Below are positions 41,609 to 50,187 of a DNA stretch of 64,000 bases, in pieces (the stretch's first letter is position 1; each line of letters opens with the position of its first letter). The DNA is from Actinomycetospora sp. NBRC 106375 (GTDB lineage Bacteria > Actinomycetota > Actinomycetes > Mycobacteriales > Pseudonocardiaceae). Where the stretch lies: positions 1 through 64,000 of the forward strand of contig NZ_BSTS01000023.1 in the NCBI RefSeq assembly GCF_030269665.1, written 5' to 3'. The notes beneath the pieces are model-generated. The model ran no database searches, was not told where the DNA came from, and saw nothing but the letters and a program-made list of their open reading frames with translations. Position numbers and translations under genes: made by a program.

Positions 41609-42540
41609 GAGCCGTCGTCCTGCGCGACCTCGGCCTCGGTGACCTGCTCGTCGCCGTCCCCGCGCTGCGCCTGCTGCGCCGCGCCCTCCCCGATCACGAG
41701 ATCACCCTCGTCGCCCCGGCCGCCCTGTCCCCGGTGGTGGCGCGCATCGAGGCCGTCGACTCCCACGTGAGCAGTTGCGGGCCCTCTAGGGGCGCCAACT
41801 GCTCACATACGGCGGTCAACCTCCACGGCAAGGGGCCGGAGAGCCACGCGCGGTTGGAGGCCCTGGAGCCGGCGGTCCGGATCGGGCACGCCGCACCGGG
41901 CTGGGACGGGCCGTCGTGGGTCGACGACCCGACCGTGCCCGAGCGCCGGCGCTGGACCGACCTGCTCGCCGCGACCGGGCTCGTCTCCCCCGGGGACGCC
42001 CGCGACGGCGCCGACGACCTCGCCCTGCCCGGCCGCCGCGCCGTCCCCGGCGGGCCGGTCGTCGTGCACCCCGGCGCCGCGTACGGGTCCAAACGCTGGC
42101 CGCCCGAACGCTTCGCCGCGTGCGCGGCGGCGCTGCACCGGCGGGGCCGGGCGGTCGTCGTCACCGGCGGCACCGACGAGCGCCGGCTGACCGCCGAGGT
42201 CGTGGCCCGTGCCGGCCTGCCCGCCGACGCCGACCTCGGCGGGCGCACCGACCTCGCCGGCCTGCTCGACCTCGTCGCCGCCGCCTCGCTCGTCCTCGCC
42301 GGCGACACGGGCGTCAGCCACGTCGCCACGGCCTTCGGCACGCCGTCGGTGACGCTCTTCGGCCCGGTGCCCGCGACGCAGTGGGGCCCGCCGCCCGGCG
42401 GCCCGCACGTCGTCCTCGGTGACGACACCGCCCGGCGCGGCGAGCGCTTCGCCGCTGACCCCGACCCCGCCCTGCTCGCCGTCACGCCCGACCAGGTGCT
42501 CGCCGCGATCCCCTCCCCGGCCCGCGCCGTTCCCGCCTAG
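41605..42540 (+). CDS. Family 9 glycosyltransferase with in-frame palindrome insert
   Basis: A 311-residue GT9 heptosyltransferase-like protein: VVLRDLGLGDLLVAVPALRLLRR at the N-terminus, AVNLHGKGPESHARLEAL, VVVHPGAAYGSKRWPPERFA and LVLAGDTGVSHVATAFGTPSVTLFGP at the donor site. Between RIEAVDS and AVNLHGKG the residues HVSSCGPSRGANCSHT are encoded by palindrome A2 (41764-41811, 48 bp). In relatives I recall, a short loop leads directly to xVNLHG, so the 16 residues are an addition. GTG 41605 overlaps the sigma factor stop. Catalytic motifs are preserved. Confidence 0.9.
   Translation: MRAVVLRDLGLGDLLVAVPALRLLRRALPDHEITLVAPAALSPVVARIEAVDSHVSSCGPSRGANCSHTAVNLHGKGPESHARLEALEPAVRIGHAAPGWDGPSWVDDPTVPERRRWTDLLAATGLVSPGDARDGADDLALPGRRAVPGGPVVVHPGAAYGSKRWPPERFAACAAALHRRGRAVVVTGGTDERRLTAEVVARAGLPADADLGGRTDLAGLLDLVAAASLVLAGDTGVSHVATAFGTPSVTLFGPVPATQWGPPPGGPHVVLGDDTARRGERFAADPDPALLAVTPDQVLAAIPSPARAVPA
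41764..41811. repeat. Dispersed palindrome type A, copy A2, inside coding sequence
   Basis: CGTGAGCAGTTG on the left pairs with CAACTGCTCACA on the right with one mismatch. The inner part (CGGGCCCTCTAGGGGCGC) has drifted from the perfect type A stem. The 48-bp unit is in frame in the GT9 gene (16 codons) and contains no stop in that frame. Confidence 0.82.
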
Positions 42541-42551
42541 CATCACCCTCC

Positions 42552-43370
42552 GTGAAGCTGCGCTACGAGCTGCTGGGCTGTGCGCTGCACGGGCACGCGC
42601 TCGTCGGCACCGACGCGGCCACCGTGCGTGCCCAGGACGCGCCGCTGGTCCGCGAGGACGCCGAGAACCCGGCCGGGCTGCGCTGGTACCGGTGCCTGCG
42701 CTGCGACGCCTGGGAACCGCGGCCGGCGCCCGCCGACGCCGCCCGCGACACCGTGCCCGGCCCCGACGAGATCGAGGTGCCGCTGCGCGGCCGCCCGCTG
42801 CGCGACCGCTTCGTGCTGCGCCTCATCGCGCTCGACCGGGCGGTGCACGTCGTCGGGCTCGGGCTCCTCGGCGTCGCGGTGCTGGCGTTCGCCACCTACC
42901 GCGAGGCGTGGGGTCCCACCGTCGGCCAGATCATCGGCATCCTGCAGGCGACGCTCGGCGGCCCGGTCGGGCACGGCGGGCCGACGCTGCTCGTCGAGGT
43001 CGAGCGCGCCTTCGACGTCGCGAGCGCCACCCTGTACTGGCTCGCGGCGGCCCTGCTCGCCTACGCGGTGCTCGAGGCCGTCGAGGCCGTCGGCCTCTGG
43101 TACGCCCGGCGCTGGGCGGAGTACCTGACGTTCGTCGCCACCACGGTCCTGCTCGCCCCCGAGATCTGGGAGATCAGCCACGGCCCGACCGTGACGAAGG
43201 TGATCGCGCTGGTGATCAACCTCGCGGTCGTCGCCTACCTGCTGGTCGCCAAGCGGCTGTTCGGGCTGCGCGGCGGCGGGCGCGCCGAGGCCGCCGAGCG
43301 CGCGCACGACACCGGGTGGCCGGCGGTCGAGCGGACCACGCCGGGCCACATCACCCTGACGGTGCGCTGA
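42552..43370 (+). CDS. DUF2127-like membrane protein
   Basis: A 272-residue membrane protein with four predicted helices. After an N-terminal segment with a CxxC-containing stretch (YRCLRCDAW) come RFVLRLIALDRAVHVVGLG, a central helix near residues 155-180, AVEAVGLWYARRWAEYLTFVATT and VTKVIALVINLAVVAYLLV. The pattern LRLIALxR...ExxGLWxxxRWAEYLT is the DUF2127 signature. Function unknown. The CxxC motif (residues 52-55) suggests a small metal or redox site. GTG 42552 lies 11 bp after the GT9 gene and may share its operon. Confidence 0.78.
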   Translation: MKLRYELLGCALHGHALVGTDAATVRAQDAPLVREDAENPAGLRWYRCLRCDAWEPRPAPADAARDTVPGPDEIEVPLRGRPLRDRFVLRLIALDRAVHVVGLGLLGVAVLAFATYREAWGPTVGQIIGILQATLGGPVGHGGPTLLVEVERAFDVASATLYWLAAALLAYAVLEAVEAVGLWYARRWAEYLTFVATTVLLAPEIWEISHGPTVTKVIALVINLAVVAYLLVAKRLFGLRGGGRAEAAERAHDTGWPAVERTTPGHITLTVR

Positions 43371-43422
43371 AATCACGTCACACCACGCTGCCGAGACCTC
43401 CGGCACGGGGTAGGCAGGACCC

Positions 43423-44301
43423 GTGAGGCTGCTGCCGGGGACCGCCCCGGTCAGGGACGACGCGACACGTGGCCTTCCCGGCGCTCCCGACCCCGACTGG
43501 CACCGCGACGAGCACGACGCCCCCGGCCACTGGTCGGAGGTGCTCGGCCGCGTCGGCCTCGGCGCCTACGGCGTCGTCCACCTGCTGCTGGGCTGGCTCG
43601 CGGTCGCCATCGCGATGTCCGGCGAGCGGTCGCCGGTCGACCAGCGCGGCGCCGTCGCGATCGTCGCCCACGGCGGTCTCGTCGGACGGTTCCTGCTCGC
43701 GCTGGCGACCGTGTGCCTGGTGACGTTCGCGGTGTGGCAGCTGCGCGCCTGCGCGGTCGGCTTCCGCTGGGTCGACGAGCCGAACCTGCGGTGGCGCAAG
43801 CGCATCGGGGCGTTCGCCAAGGCCCTCGGCGTCGGCGGCGTCGCCTACTTCGCCGTGCGTGTGACGGTCGCGCCCAGCGAGAACGCCTCCGAGCTCCAGG
43901 TCGTCGCCCACGAGACCTTCGCGCTGCCCGGCGGGCGCCTGCTCGTGCTCCTCGCGGCGGTGGTCGTCCTCGTCACCGCGGTGTCCACGGCGTTCACCGG
44001 CATCGCGGCGACGTTCCTCGGCGACCTCGTCCCCGAGAAGCTCACCCCGCGCCTGCGCCACGCCGCCCGCTTCCTCGGCGGGATCGGCAACCTGACCCGC
44101 GCCGTGGTGTTCGGTGCGGTCGGCGTGCTGGCGCTCGAGGCCGTCGTCGACGACGACCCGGACGAGGTGGGCGGTCTCGACGTGGCGCTGCGCGCCCTCG
44201 CCGACCACACCCTCGGCACCTGCGTCCTGGTCATCGCCGGCGTCGGCTTCGCCGCCTACGGGCTGTACTGCCTCGTCGACGCCTACGCCCGGCACCCCTG
44301 A
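43423..44301 (+). CDS. DUF1206 membrane protein
   Basis: A 292-residue membrane protein built of three repeats of two helices: WSEVLGRVGLGAYGVVHLLLGWLA, RWRKRIGAFAKALGVGGVAYFAV and RHAARFLGGIGNLTRAVVFGAVGVLALEA. The GRxGxxAxGVVxLLLG-type repeat is the DUF1206 hallmark, common in actinobacteria. No function is established. The first 38 residues are polar and probably cytoplasmic. GTG 43423 is the start, and the 3' end overlaps the convergent MFS gene by 19 bp. Confidence 0.85.
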   Translation: MRLLPGTAPVRDDATRGLPGAPDPDWHRDEHDAPGHWSEVLGRVGLGAYGVVHLLLGWLAVAIAMSGERSPVDQRGAVAIVAHGGLVGRFLLALATVCLVTFAVWQLRACAVGFRWVDEPNLRWRKRIGAFAKALGVGGVAYFAVRVTVAPSENASELQVVAHETFALPGGRLLVLLAAVVVLVTAVSTAFTGIAATFLGDLVPEKLTPRLRHAARFLGGIGNLTRAVVFGAVGVLALEAVVDDDPDEVGGLDVALRALADHTLGTCVLVIAGVGFAAYGLYCLVDAYARHP

Positions 44302-45671
44302 ACCTCCGGCTCACGCACCCGGCCGGGCACGCACGCCCCCGCCACCGCGCCCGCCGCGACGATGGCCGCGCAGGCCGCCATCGCGGGCACGAACCCGGCG
44401 AGGAACTCCGCGGGGCTCCCGTAGCCGCCGCGCGGCGCGAACACCGCCACGAGCACGGCGAGCCCGAGGACGCCGCCGAGCTCGCGCAGCGTGCTGTTGA
44501 CGCCGACGGCCTTCCCGACGTCGTCCGGCCCGAGCCCACCGAGCACCGCGTTGGCGGCGGCCGGCATGGCCAGCGAGCCGCCGATGCTGGCCACGACGAA
44601 GCCCGGGACGAGGTCGCCGTAGGACAGGGCCGGCGCCGCGACCGCCACCCACGCCAGCCCCAGCGCCGTGAGGGCGAGGCCGACGGTCAGCGGCAGGCGG
44701 TTGCCGATCCGGTCGGCGAGCATCCCGCCGACCGGCCCGAGCACGAACAGCGACGACGTCCACGCCATGAGCCCGAGACCGGTCTGCAGCGGCGAGAAGC
44801 CCAGGCCCACCGACAGCAGCTGGCTGAAGAAGAACAGGCCCCCGAACACGGACACGAACAGGCCGACCGTGGCGAGGTTGCCGGCGACGAAGCCGGGCGC
44901 GCGCACGAGGCGCCCGGGCAGCAGGGGCAGGTCCGCGCTGCGCTGGCGGACCACGAACGCGCCGGCCAGGACGACCGCGGCGGCGAGGGCCGCCAGCACC
45001 TCGGCGGACATCCAGCCCGCGACGTTGCCGCGGGTCAGGGCCCAGACGACGCCGAGCGCGGCGCCCGCGAGCAGCACCACGCCGGGCGCGTCCATCGTCG
45101 CGTCGCCGCCGCGCGACTCCGGGACGACCGCGAGCACGAGCGGCACGACGACGAGCCCGATCGGCACGCCCGGCCAGAACACGAACTCCCAGCCCACGAG
45201 GTCGGTGACCACGCCGCCGAGCCCGGGGCCCGCCAGCACCGCGAGCCCGGTGACGCCCTGGAGCACGCCGAGCGCGCGGCCGCGGTGCTCGGGCGGGTAG
45301 GCGGCGCCCACGATCGTCATCCCGAGCGCGGTGCCCGCCGCGGCCCCGGCGCCCTGGACGGCCCGCGCGACGACGAGCGTGCCGACGTCGGGGGCGAGCG
45401 CGCACGCCGCCGACGCGACGGTGAACAGCACGAGCCCCGCGGTGAAGACCCGCCGGCGCCCGAAGCGGTCGCCGAGCGCGGCGGCGGGCACGAGCAGCAC
45501 GGCGAGGGTGAGGTTGTAGGCGTTCACCGTCCACTCGAGCGACTCGACGCCCGCACCGAGGTCGTGGCGGATGGTGGTCAGCGCGGTGGACACGACGAGC
45601 GTGTCCAGCGCACACATCAGCGAGGTCACCGACACGAGCAGGAGCACCGTGGTGCGCTGTCGCGGGGTCAT
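44283..45671 (-). CDS. MFS transporter, DHA2-type drug exporter
   Basis: A 462-residue transporter with 14 hydrophobic helices. The motif LDTLVVSTALTTIRHDLGAGVESLEWTVNAYNLTLAV and the loop 2-3 motif A (LGDRFGRRRVF) are typical of DHA2 exporters of the EmrB/QacA type, proton antiporters with broad drug/metabolite specificity. ATG 45671 follows GGAGGAGG. It is divergent from the YihY/BrkB-like gene, and palindrome B3 lies in the shared promoter region. Confidence 0.9.
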   Translation of the reverse strand: MTPRQRTTVLLLVSVTSLMCALDTLVVSTALTTIRHDLGAGVESLEWTVNAYNLTLAVLLVPAAALGDRFGRRRVFTAGLVLFTVASAACALAPDVGTLVVARAVQGAGAAAGTALGMTIVGAAYPPEHRGRALGVLQGVTGLAVLAGPGLGGVVTDLVGWEFVFWPGVPIGLVVVPLVLAVVPESRGGDATMDAPGVVLLAGAALGVVWALTRGNVAGWMSAEVLAALAAAVVLAGAFVVRQRSADLPLLPGRLVRAPGFVAGNLATVGLFVSVFGGLFFFSQLLSVGLGFSPLQTGLGLMAWTSSLFVLGPVGGMLADRIGNRLPLTVGLALTALGLAWVAVAAPALSYGDLVPGFVVASIGGSLAMPAAANAVLGGLGPDDVGKAVGVNSTLRELGGVLGLAVLVAVFAPRGGYGSPAEFLAGFVPAMAACAAIVAAGAVAGACVPGRVREPEVQGCRA

Positions 45672-45777
45672 GACCCGTCCTCCTCCGGGAGCGGGCGGGG
45701 TCTCTTCCCCGCCCTGTCCTCGGTGGTGACTCGGTACGATCTCAGGACTCATCGGTCCGTCGGCGATACTTTCGTGG

Positions 45778-45823
45778 TATGTGAGCGAAATTCCCGGCCA
45801 GAGGCGGGAATTCCGCTCACATA
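45778..45823. repeat. Dispersed palindrome type B, copy B3
   Basis: TATGTGAGCGAAATTCCCGG on the left and a matching right arm to 45823 pair with one mismatch and a one-base bulge around loop AGA. This copy lies between two divergent genes (MFS exporter start 45671, next gene start 45886), where a terminator would not be expected. It argues that the family is a dispersed element rather than a terminator class. Confidence 0.88.
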
Positions 45824-45885
45824 GGTCCGGCTGTGACGCCCGCCGGGACCGGTTGTGGGCGCTCGGGTCGGGGTACGCCCGGCCG

Positions 45886-46755
45886 GTGCCCGGAGCCTCC
45901 CTCACCCGCGTGCCCGTGGCCCTCGCCCGGGACGTGGCGTCGACCCTGCGGGGCCGGGACCTCGCCGCCGTCGCGGCCGGGCTGACGTACTTCGCCGGCC
46001 TGGGCGTCGTGCCGTGGCTGCTGCTGGCGGTGTCGGGCGCGGCGCTGATCGGCTCGCCGGAGACCGTCGCCGCCCACCTCGCCGACCTGCGCCTGCTCGT
46101 CCCGCCCGGGATGGGGGCGCGGCCGGTGTACGACGCGCTCGTGCGCGCCGGGCTCGACCTCGGCTCCTGGGGCGCGCTCGTCACGATCTTCCCCGCCACG
46201 TTCTACGGCGAGGGTCTGCGTCGCGCGTGCCTGCGCCTGTCCCCGCGCCGCGACCGCTTCACCGGCTGGCGCGCCCGGCTGGCCCTGCTGCCGCTGGTGC
46301 TCGCCGTCCCCGTCCTCGCGCTCGGCGTGTTCGCCGCCGGGCCGTGGCTCGCCGACCTCGCCGGGACCGGCGGCGTCGCGGGGACCGCCGGCCAGGTCGT
46401 CGTCGCCTTCCACCTCTCGTGGCTCGCGATCGGCGCGGTGCTGGCGTGGGGGTTCCGCGTCGTCGCGCCGGGCGGGCCCGGGTGGGTCGCCACGCTGGTC
46501 GGGGCGTACGGGACGTCGGCGGTGCTCGCCGGCTTCCTGCAGGGGTTCCTGCTCTTCCTCGCCCTGCCCATCGACCTCGGCATCCCGTTCGGCGGGCTGG
46601 ACGTCGTCGGCGCGACCGTCGCCGTCGCGCTGTGGCTGTTCGTGCTGCACGTGCTGCTGCTCGTGGGCTGGGCGACGACCGACGCCCTGGACCGTCGCCT
46701 GCGGGGGCGGCAGGAGACGCGGCAGGCCTGGGAGCTGGCCGGGGCGGCGCGGTGA
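45886..46755 (+). CDS. YihY/BrkB-family membrane protein
   Basis: A 289-residue membrane protein with six helices: DLAAVAAGLTYFAGLGVVPWLLLAVSG at the N-terminus matches the YihY/UPF0761 signature, and GSWGALVTIFPATFYGEGLRRA follows. Function is unsettled; family members have been called ribonuclease BN in error or virulence/transport factors. GTG 45886 is preferred over GTG 45910. Stop overlaps the CruF-like gene (GTGA), placing it first in the carotenoid operon. Confidence 0.82.
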   Translation: MPGASLTRVPVALARDVASTLRGRDLAAVAAGLTYFAGLGVVPWLLLAVSGAALIGSPETVAAHLADLRLLVPPGMGARPVYDALVRAGLDLGSWGALVTIFPATFYGEGLRRACLRLSPRRDRFTGWRARLALLPLVLAVPVLALGVFAAGPWLADLAGTGGVAGTAGQVVVAFHLSWLAIGAVLAWGFRVVAPGGPGWVATLVGAYGTSAVLAGFLQGFLLFLALPIDLGIPFGGLDVVGATVAVALWLFVLHVLLLVGWATTDALDRRLRGRQETRQAWELAGAAR

Positions 46756-47600
46756 GCCGGGCGACGCTCACGGCCTCACGCACGCCCCAGCGCCACACGG
46801 GGCGGGCCGCGGAGATCGTGCCCTGGCTGCTCGGCGCCGGGGTGATCGGCGTGCAGATCGCCTTCCCGCTGACCGGGGGCGGGACGCCGGCGATGACGAT
46901 CGCGGCGGTCGTGCTGTTCGCGCTGGCGTCGGTGGGGCACGCGCTGCTCACGCGCGGGCCGGCGGCCGCGGCCGGTCTCGTCGCCGTCGCCGGGGGCGGC
47001 GGGCTGCTCGTCGAGGCCGTCGGGCTCGCGACCGGCCTGCCGTTCGGCGAGTACCGCTACTCCGGCTCGCTCGGCGCCGCGGTGCTCGGCGTGCCACTGG
47101 TGGTGCCCGCGGCGTGGACGATGATGGCGTACCCGGCACTGCTCGTCGGGCGTCGCCTCGGACGGGCGCTCCCGCTGCGCTGGGGGCACCTGACCGCGAC
47201 CGTCCTCGGCGCCTGGGCGCTCGCGACGTGGGACGTCTTCCTGGACCCGCAGATGGTCGAGGCGGGGCACTGGACGTGGCTCGACCCCACCCCCGCCCTG
47301 CCCGGGGTGCCGGGGATCCCGGTGTCGAACTTCGCCGGCTGGCTGCTCGTCGCCGTCGTGATGATCGCCGTGCTGGACCGGCTCCTGCCCGAGCGCCCCC
47401 TCGTCGACGACGGGCTGCCGCTCGTGATGTGGCTGTGGACCTTCCTGTCCTCGACGATGGCCGCGGCCGTGTTCTTCGGGCGGCCCTCGGTGGCGCTGGT
47501 CGGCGGCGTGCTCATGGGCCTCGTGGGCGTCCCCCTGATCGTGCTCCTGCGCCGCCACGGACCGGACCTGCGCCCGCGCGTCCTGCGCCACCGCACGTGA
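46752..47600 (+). CDS. cruF: Carotenoid biosynthesis protein, CruF/DUF422-type
   Basis: A 282-residue polytopic membrane protein of the DUF422 family, to which the gamma-carotene 1',2'-hydratase CruF belongs. Seen features are LPFGEYRYSGSLG, the acidic segment TWDVFLDPQMVEAGHWTW with the conserved DxxLDP, and PGIPVSNFAGWLLVA. It probably hydrates the end of an acyclic carotenoid before glycosylation. Genes overlap on both sides by four bases: the YihY-like gene upstream and a GT2 gene downstream. Synteny with the GT2 and CrtI genes supports a glycosylated carotenoid pathway. Confidence 0.87.
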   Translation: MSRATLTASRTPQRHTGRAAEIVPWLLGAGVIGVQIAFPLTGGGTPAMTIAAVVLFALASVGHALLTRGPAAAAGLVAVAGGGGLLVEAVGLATGLPFGEYRYSGSLGAAVLGVPLVVPAAWTMMAYPALLVGRRLGRALPLRWGHLTATVLGAWALATWDVFLDPQMVEAGHWTWLDPTPALPGVPGIPVSNFAGWLLVAVVMIAVLDRLLPERPLVDDGLPLVMWLWTFLSSTMAAAVFFGRPSVALVGGVLMGLVGVPLIVLLRRHGPDLRPRVLRHRT

Positions 47601-48694
47601 GGGCCGCGGTCGCCGTCGGCACCGCGCTCGCCTGCGCGTCGCTCGGCCTCACCGTCGACAACCTGCGGCGGCTGCGCGTCCCCGACCCGCACACGGCGCC
47701 GCCCCGCGAGCGGGTGGCGGTGCTCGTGCCCGCCCGCGACGAGGAGGACCACATCGGCGCCTGCGTGCGGGCGCTGCGCGCCGCCGTGGACCGGTGGACG
47801 GTGCCGGCCGAGATCGTCGTACTCGACGACGGGTCCCGCGACGCCACGGCCGCCCGGGCCCGCGAGCTCGGCGTCCGCGTGCTCGACGGCGTCCCCCCAC
47901 CACCCGGCTGGCTGGCGAAGCCCTGGGCCTGCCACCAGCTCGCCCTCGCCACCGACGCCGACGTGCTCGTGTTCGTCGACGCCGACGTCGTCGTCGCCCC
48001 GCACGGGCTCGCCGCCACCGTGGACCTGCTGCGCCGCAGCGGGCTCGACCTCGTCTCCCCGCACCCGCGCCAGCACGCCGAGGGCGTCGCGGAGCGCCTG
48101 GTGCAGCCGCTGCTGGCGTGGTCGTGGCTCTCGACGCTGCCGCTCGGGGTCGCCGAACGCTCGGCGCGGCCGTCCCTGACGGCAGCCAACGGCCAGCTGC
48201 TCGCCGTCGACGCCCGCGCCTACCGGTCCGCCGGCGGCCACCCGCCCGGCGACGTGCTCGACGACATCGCCCTGCTGCGGGCGATCAAGCGTGCCGGTGG
48301 CCACGGGGTGATCGCCGACGGCACGGTGGTCGCGTCGTGCCGGATGTACCTGGGCGCGGCGGAGGTGCGCGAGGGGTACGCCAAGTCGCTGTGGGCGGCC
48401 TTCGGGTCGCCGGGGAACGCGGCGGTGGTGCTCGGCCTGCTCCTGGTGACCCACGTCGTGCCCGCGCTCGCGGCCCTGGCCGGCTCGCGGGTCGGGCTGG
48501 TCGGCTACCTCGCGGGCGTCGCGAGCCGGGCGCTGGCCGCGCGGCGCACCGGCTCCCCGGTCGCTGACGCCCTCGCGCACCCGGTGTCGGTGCTCGCGGT
48601 CGGCGCCCTCACCGTCGACTCCTTCCGGCGCCGCCGCGCCGGCACGCTGCGGTGGCGGGGCCGGCGCGTCGAACCCGTCGCGGCGGCCGCGTGA
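47597..48694 (+). CDS. Family 2 glycosyltransferase, CruG-like
   Basis: A 365-residue GT2 enzyme with an N-terminal hydrophobic helix, the donor motif LVPARDEEDHIGACVRAL, VLDDGSRDATAARARELG, the DxD VFVDADVVVA, GHPPGDVLDDIALLRAIKRAG with the acidic catalytic motif, and hydrophobic C-terminal helices. CruG-type enzymes glycosylate the hydroxyl that CruF adds to acyclic carotenoids. Overlaps cruF upstream and crtI downstream by four bases each, so the three genes are co-translated. Confidence 0.87.
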   Translation: MRAAVAVGTALACASLGLTVDNLRRLRVPDPHTAPPRERVAVLVPARDEEDHIGACVRALRAAVDRWTVPAEIVVLDDGSRDATAARARELGVRVLDGVPPPPGWLAKPWACHQLALATDADVLVFVDADVVVAPHGLAATVDLLRRSGLDLVSPHPRQHAEGVAERLVQPLLAWSWLSTLPLGVAERSARPSLTAANGQLLAVDARAYRSAGGHPPGDVLDDIALLRAIKRAGGHGVIADGTVVASCRMYLGAAEVREGYAKSLWAAFGSPGNAAVVLGLLLVTHVVPALAALAGSRVGLVGYLAGVASRALAARRTGSPVADALAHPVSVLAVGALTVDSFRRRRAGTLRWRGRRVEPVAAAA

Positions 48695-50187
48695 CCAGCA
48701 CCGTCGTCGTCGGCGCCGGCCTCGGCGGGCTGGCCGTGGCGGCCCGTCTCGCCGCGGGCGGGCACCACGTGACCGTGCTCGAGGCGTCCTCGTGGGTCGG
48801 CGGCAAGCTCGGCACGGTCGAGGTCGACGGGTTCCGCTTCGACACCGGGCCGTCGCTGGTCACGATGCCCGCGGTGTTCGAGAGCCTGTTCGCCGACACC
48901 GGGGCACCGCTGCGCGACGTCCTCGACCTGCAGCCCCTCGACGTCGCGGCCCGCTACCGCTTCGGCGACGGCGTCGAGCTCGATCTGCCCGGGCGTCGCG
49001 ACGCGATCGGGCCGGCCCTGGACGCCGCGCTCGGCGACGGGGCCGGCGCGCAGTGGGCCTCGTTCCTGCGGCACGCCGAGCGGCTCTGGGAGGTGACGCA
49101 CGAGCCGTTCCTCGAGCGTCCGGTCACCCCCGCGGCCCTCGCCCGGCTGGCGTTGCGGGTGCGTGACCTCGTGACCGTCGCCCCGTGGCGCAGCCTGCGC
49201 GGCGTCGGCGCGCGGCACCTGCGCGACGAGCGCCTCGGGATGCTGCTCGACCGGTACGCGACGTACTCGGGGTCCGACCCGCGCCGGGCGCCGGCTGCGC
49301 TCGCGGTCGTGCCGTACGTCGAGCAACAGTTCGGGTCCTGGTATGTCCACGGGGGCCTGCGGCGGCTCGCGGACGCCGTCGCCGCACGCTGCCGGGCTCT
49401 CGGGGTGGCCCTGCGGACCGGCGAGCGCGTCGTCGGGATCGAGACCGACGACGGACGGGCGTCCGGGGTGCGCCTCGCCTCCGGGGAGCGGGTGGGCGCC
49501 GACGTCGTCGTCGCCAACGCCGACGCGGCCACCGTGTACGGCCCCGGCGGGCTGCTGCCGCACCGCGCGTCGGCCCGCCGCTTGGCCCGGACGACGCCGT
49601 CGTCCTCGGGGTTCGTGCTGCTGCTCGGGCTCGCCGGGCGCGACCCGTCCACCCCGCACCACCGGGTGCTGTTCCCCCCGACGCGGGCGACGTACGACGC
49701 GGAGTTCGACGCGTACCGGGGCGCGTCCCCGGCGGCGGCGCCCGCGGTCTACGTCCACGCGCCCGACGACCCCGCGCTGCGCCCCGACGACGACGCCGAG
49801 GCGTGGTTCGTGCTGGTCACCGCGCCACGCCACGCGCCCGGCCGCGGTGTCGACTGGGACGCGCCGGGACTCGCGCAGCGCTACGCCGACCGGATCCTCG
49901 CGGTGATGGCACGGCGCGGGCTCGACGTGCGCCACCGGATCCGCAGCTGCACGGTCCGCACCCCCGCCGACCTCGAACGCGAGACCCTCTCCCCCGGCGG
50001 CGCGATCTACGGGACGTCGTCCGACGGCGCGCTCGCGGCGTTCCTGCGCCCCGCCAACCGCTCCCCCGTCGACGGCCTCTACCTCGTCGGCGGCTCCGCC
50101 CACCCCGGCGGCGGCCTCCCCCTCGTCACCCTGTCCGCGGAGATCACCGCGCGCCTCGTCCTCTGTCAGCAGTTGGCGCCCCGATGA
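48691..50187 (+). CDS. crtI: Phytoene desaturase family FAD enzyme
   Basis: A 498-residue CrtI-type oxidoreductase. The FAD-binding site is VVVGAGLGGLAVAARLAAGGHHVTVLEAS, followed by GGKLGTVEVDGFRFDTGPSLVTMP and the C-terminal GLYLVGGSAHPGGGLPLVTLSAEITARL. Members desaturate phytoene or oxidise later carotenoid ends. Phytoene synthase is not in the window. GTG 48691 overlaps the GT2 stop. The last eight codons and stop (CCC CGA TGA) lie within palindrome A3, so the C-terminus QQLAPR is not native family sequence. Confidence 0.93.
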   Translation: MTSTVVVGAGLGGLAVAARLAAGGHHVTVLEASSWVGGKLGTVEVDGFRFDTGPSLVTMPAVFESLFADTGAPLRDVLDLQPLDVAARYRFGDGVELDLPGRRDAIGPALDAALGDGAGAQWASFLRHAERLWEVTHEPFLERPVTPAALARLALRVRDLVTVAPWRSLRGVGARHLRDERLGMLLDRYATYSGSDPRRAPAALAVVPYVEQQFGSWYVHGGLRRLADAVAARCRALGVALRTGERVVGIETDDGRASGVRLASGERVGADVVVANADAATVYGPGGLLPHRASARRLARTTPSSSGFVLLLGLAGRDPSTPHHRVLFPPTRATYDAEFDAYRGASPAAAPAVYVHAPDDPALRPDDDAEAWFVLVTAPRHAPGRGVDWDAPGLAQRYADRILAVMARRGLDVRHRIRSCTVRTPADLERETLSPGGAIYGTSSDGALAAFLRPANRSPVDGLYLVGGSAHPGGGLPLVTLSAEITARLVLCQQLAPR

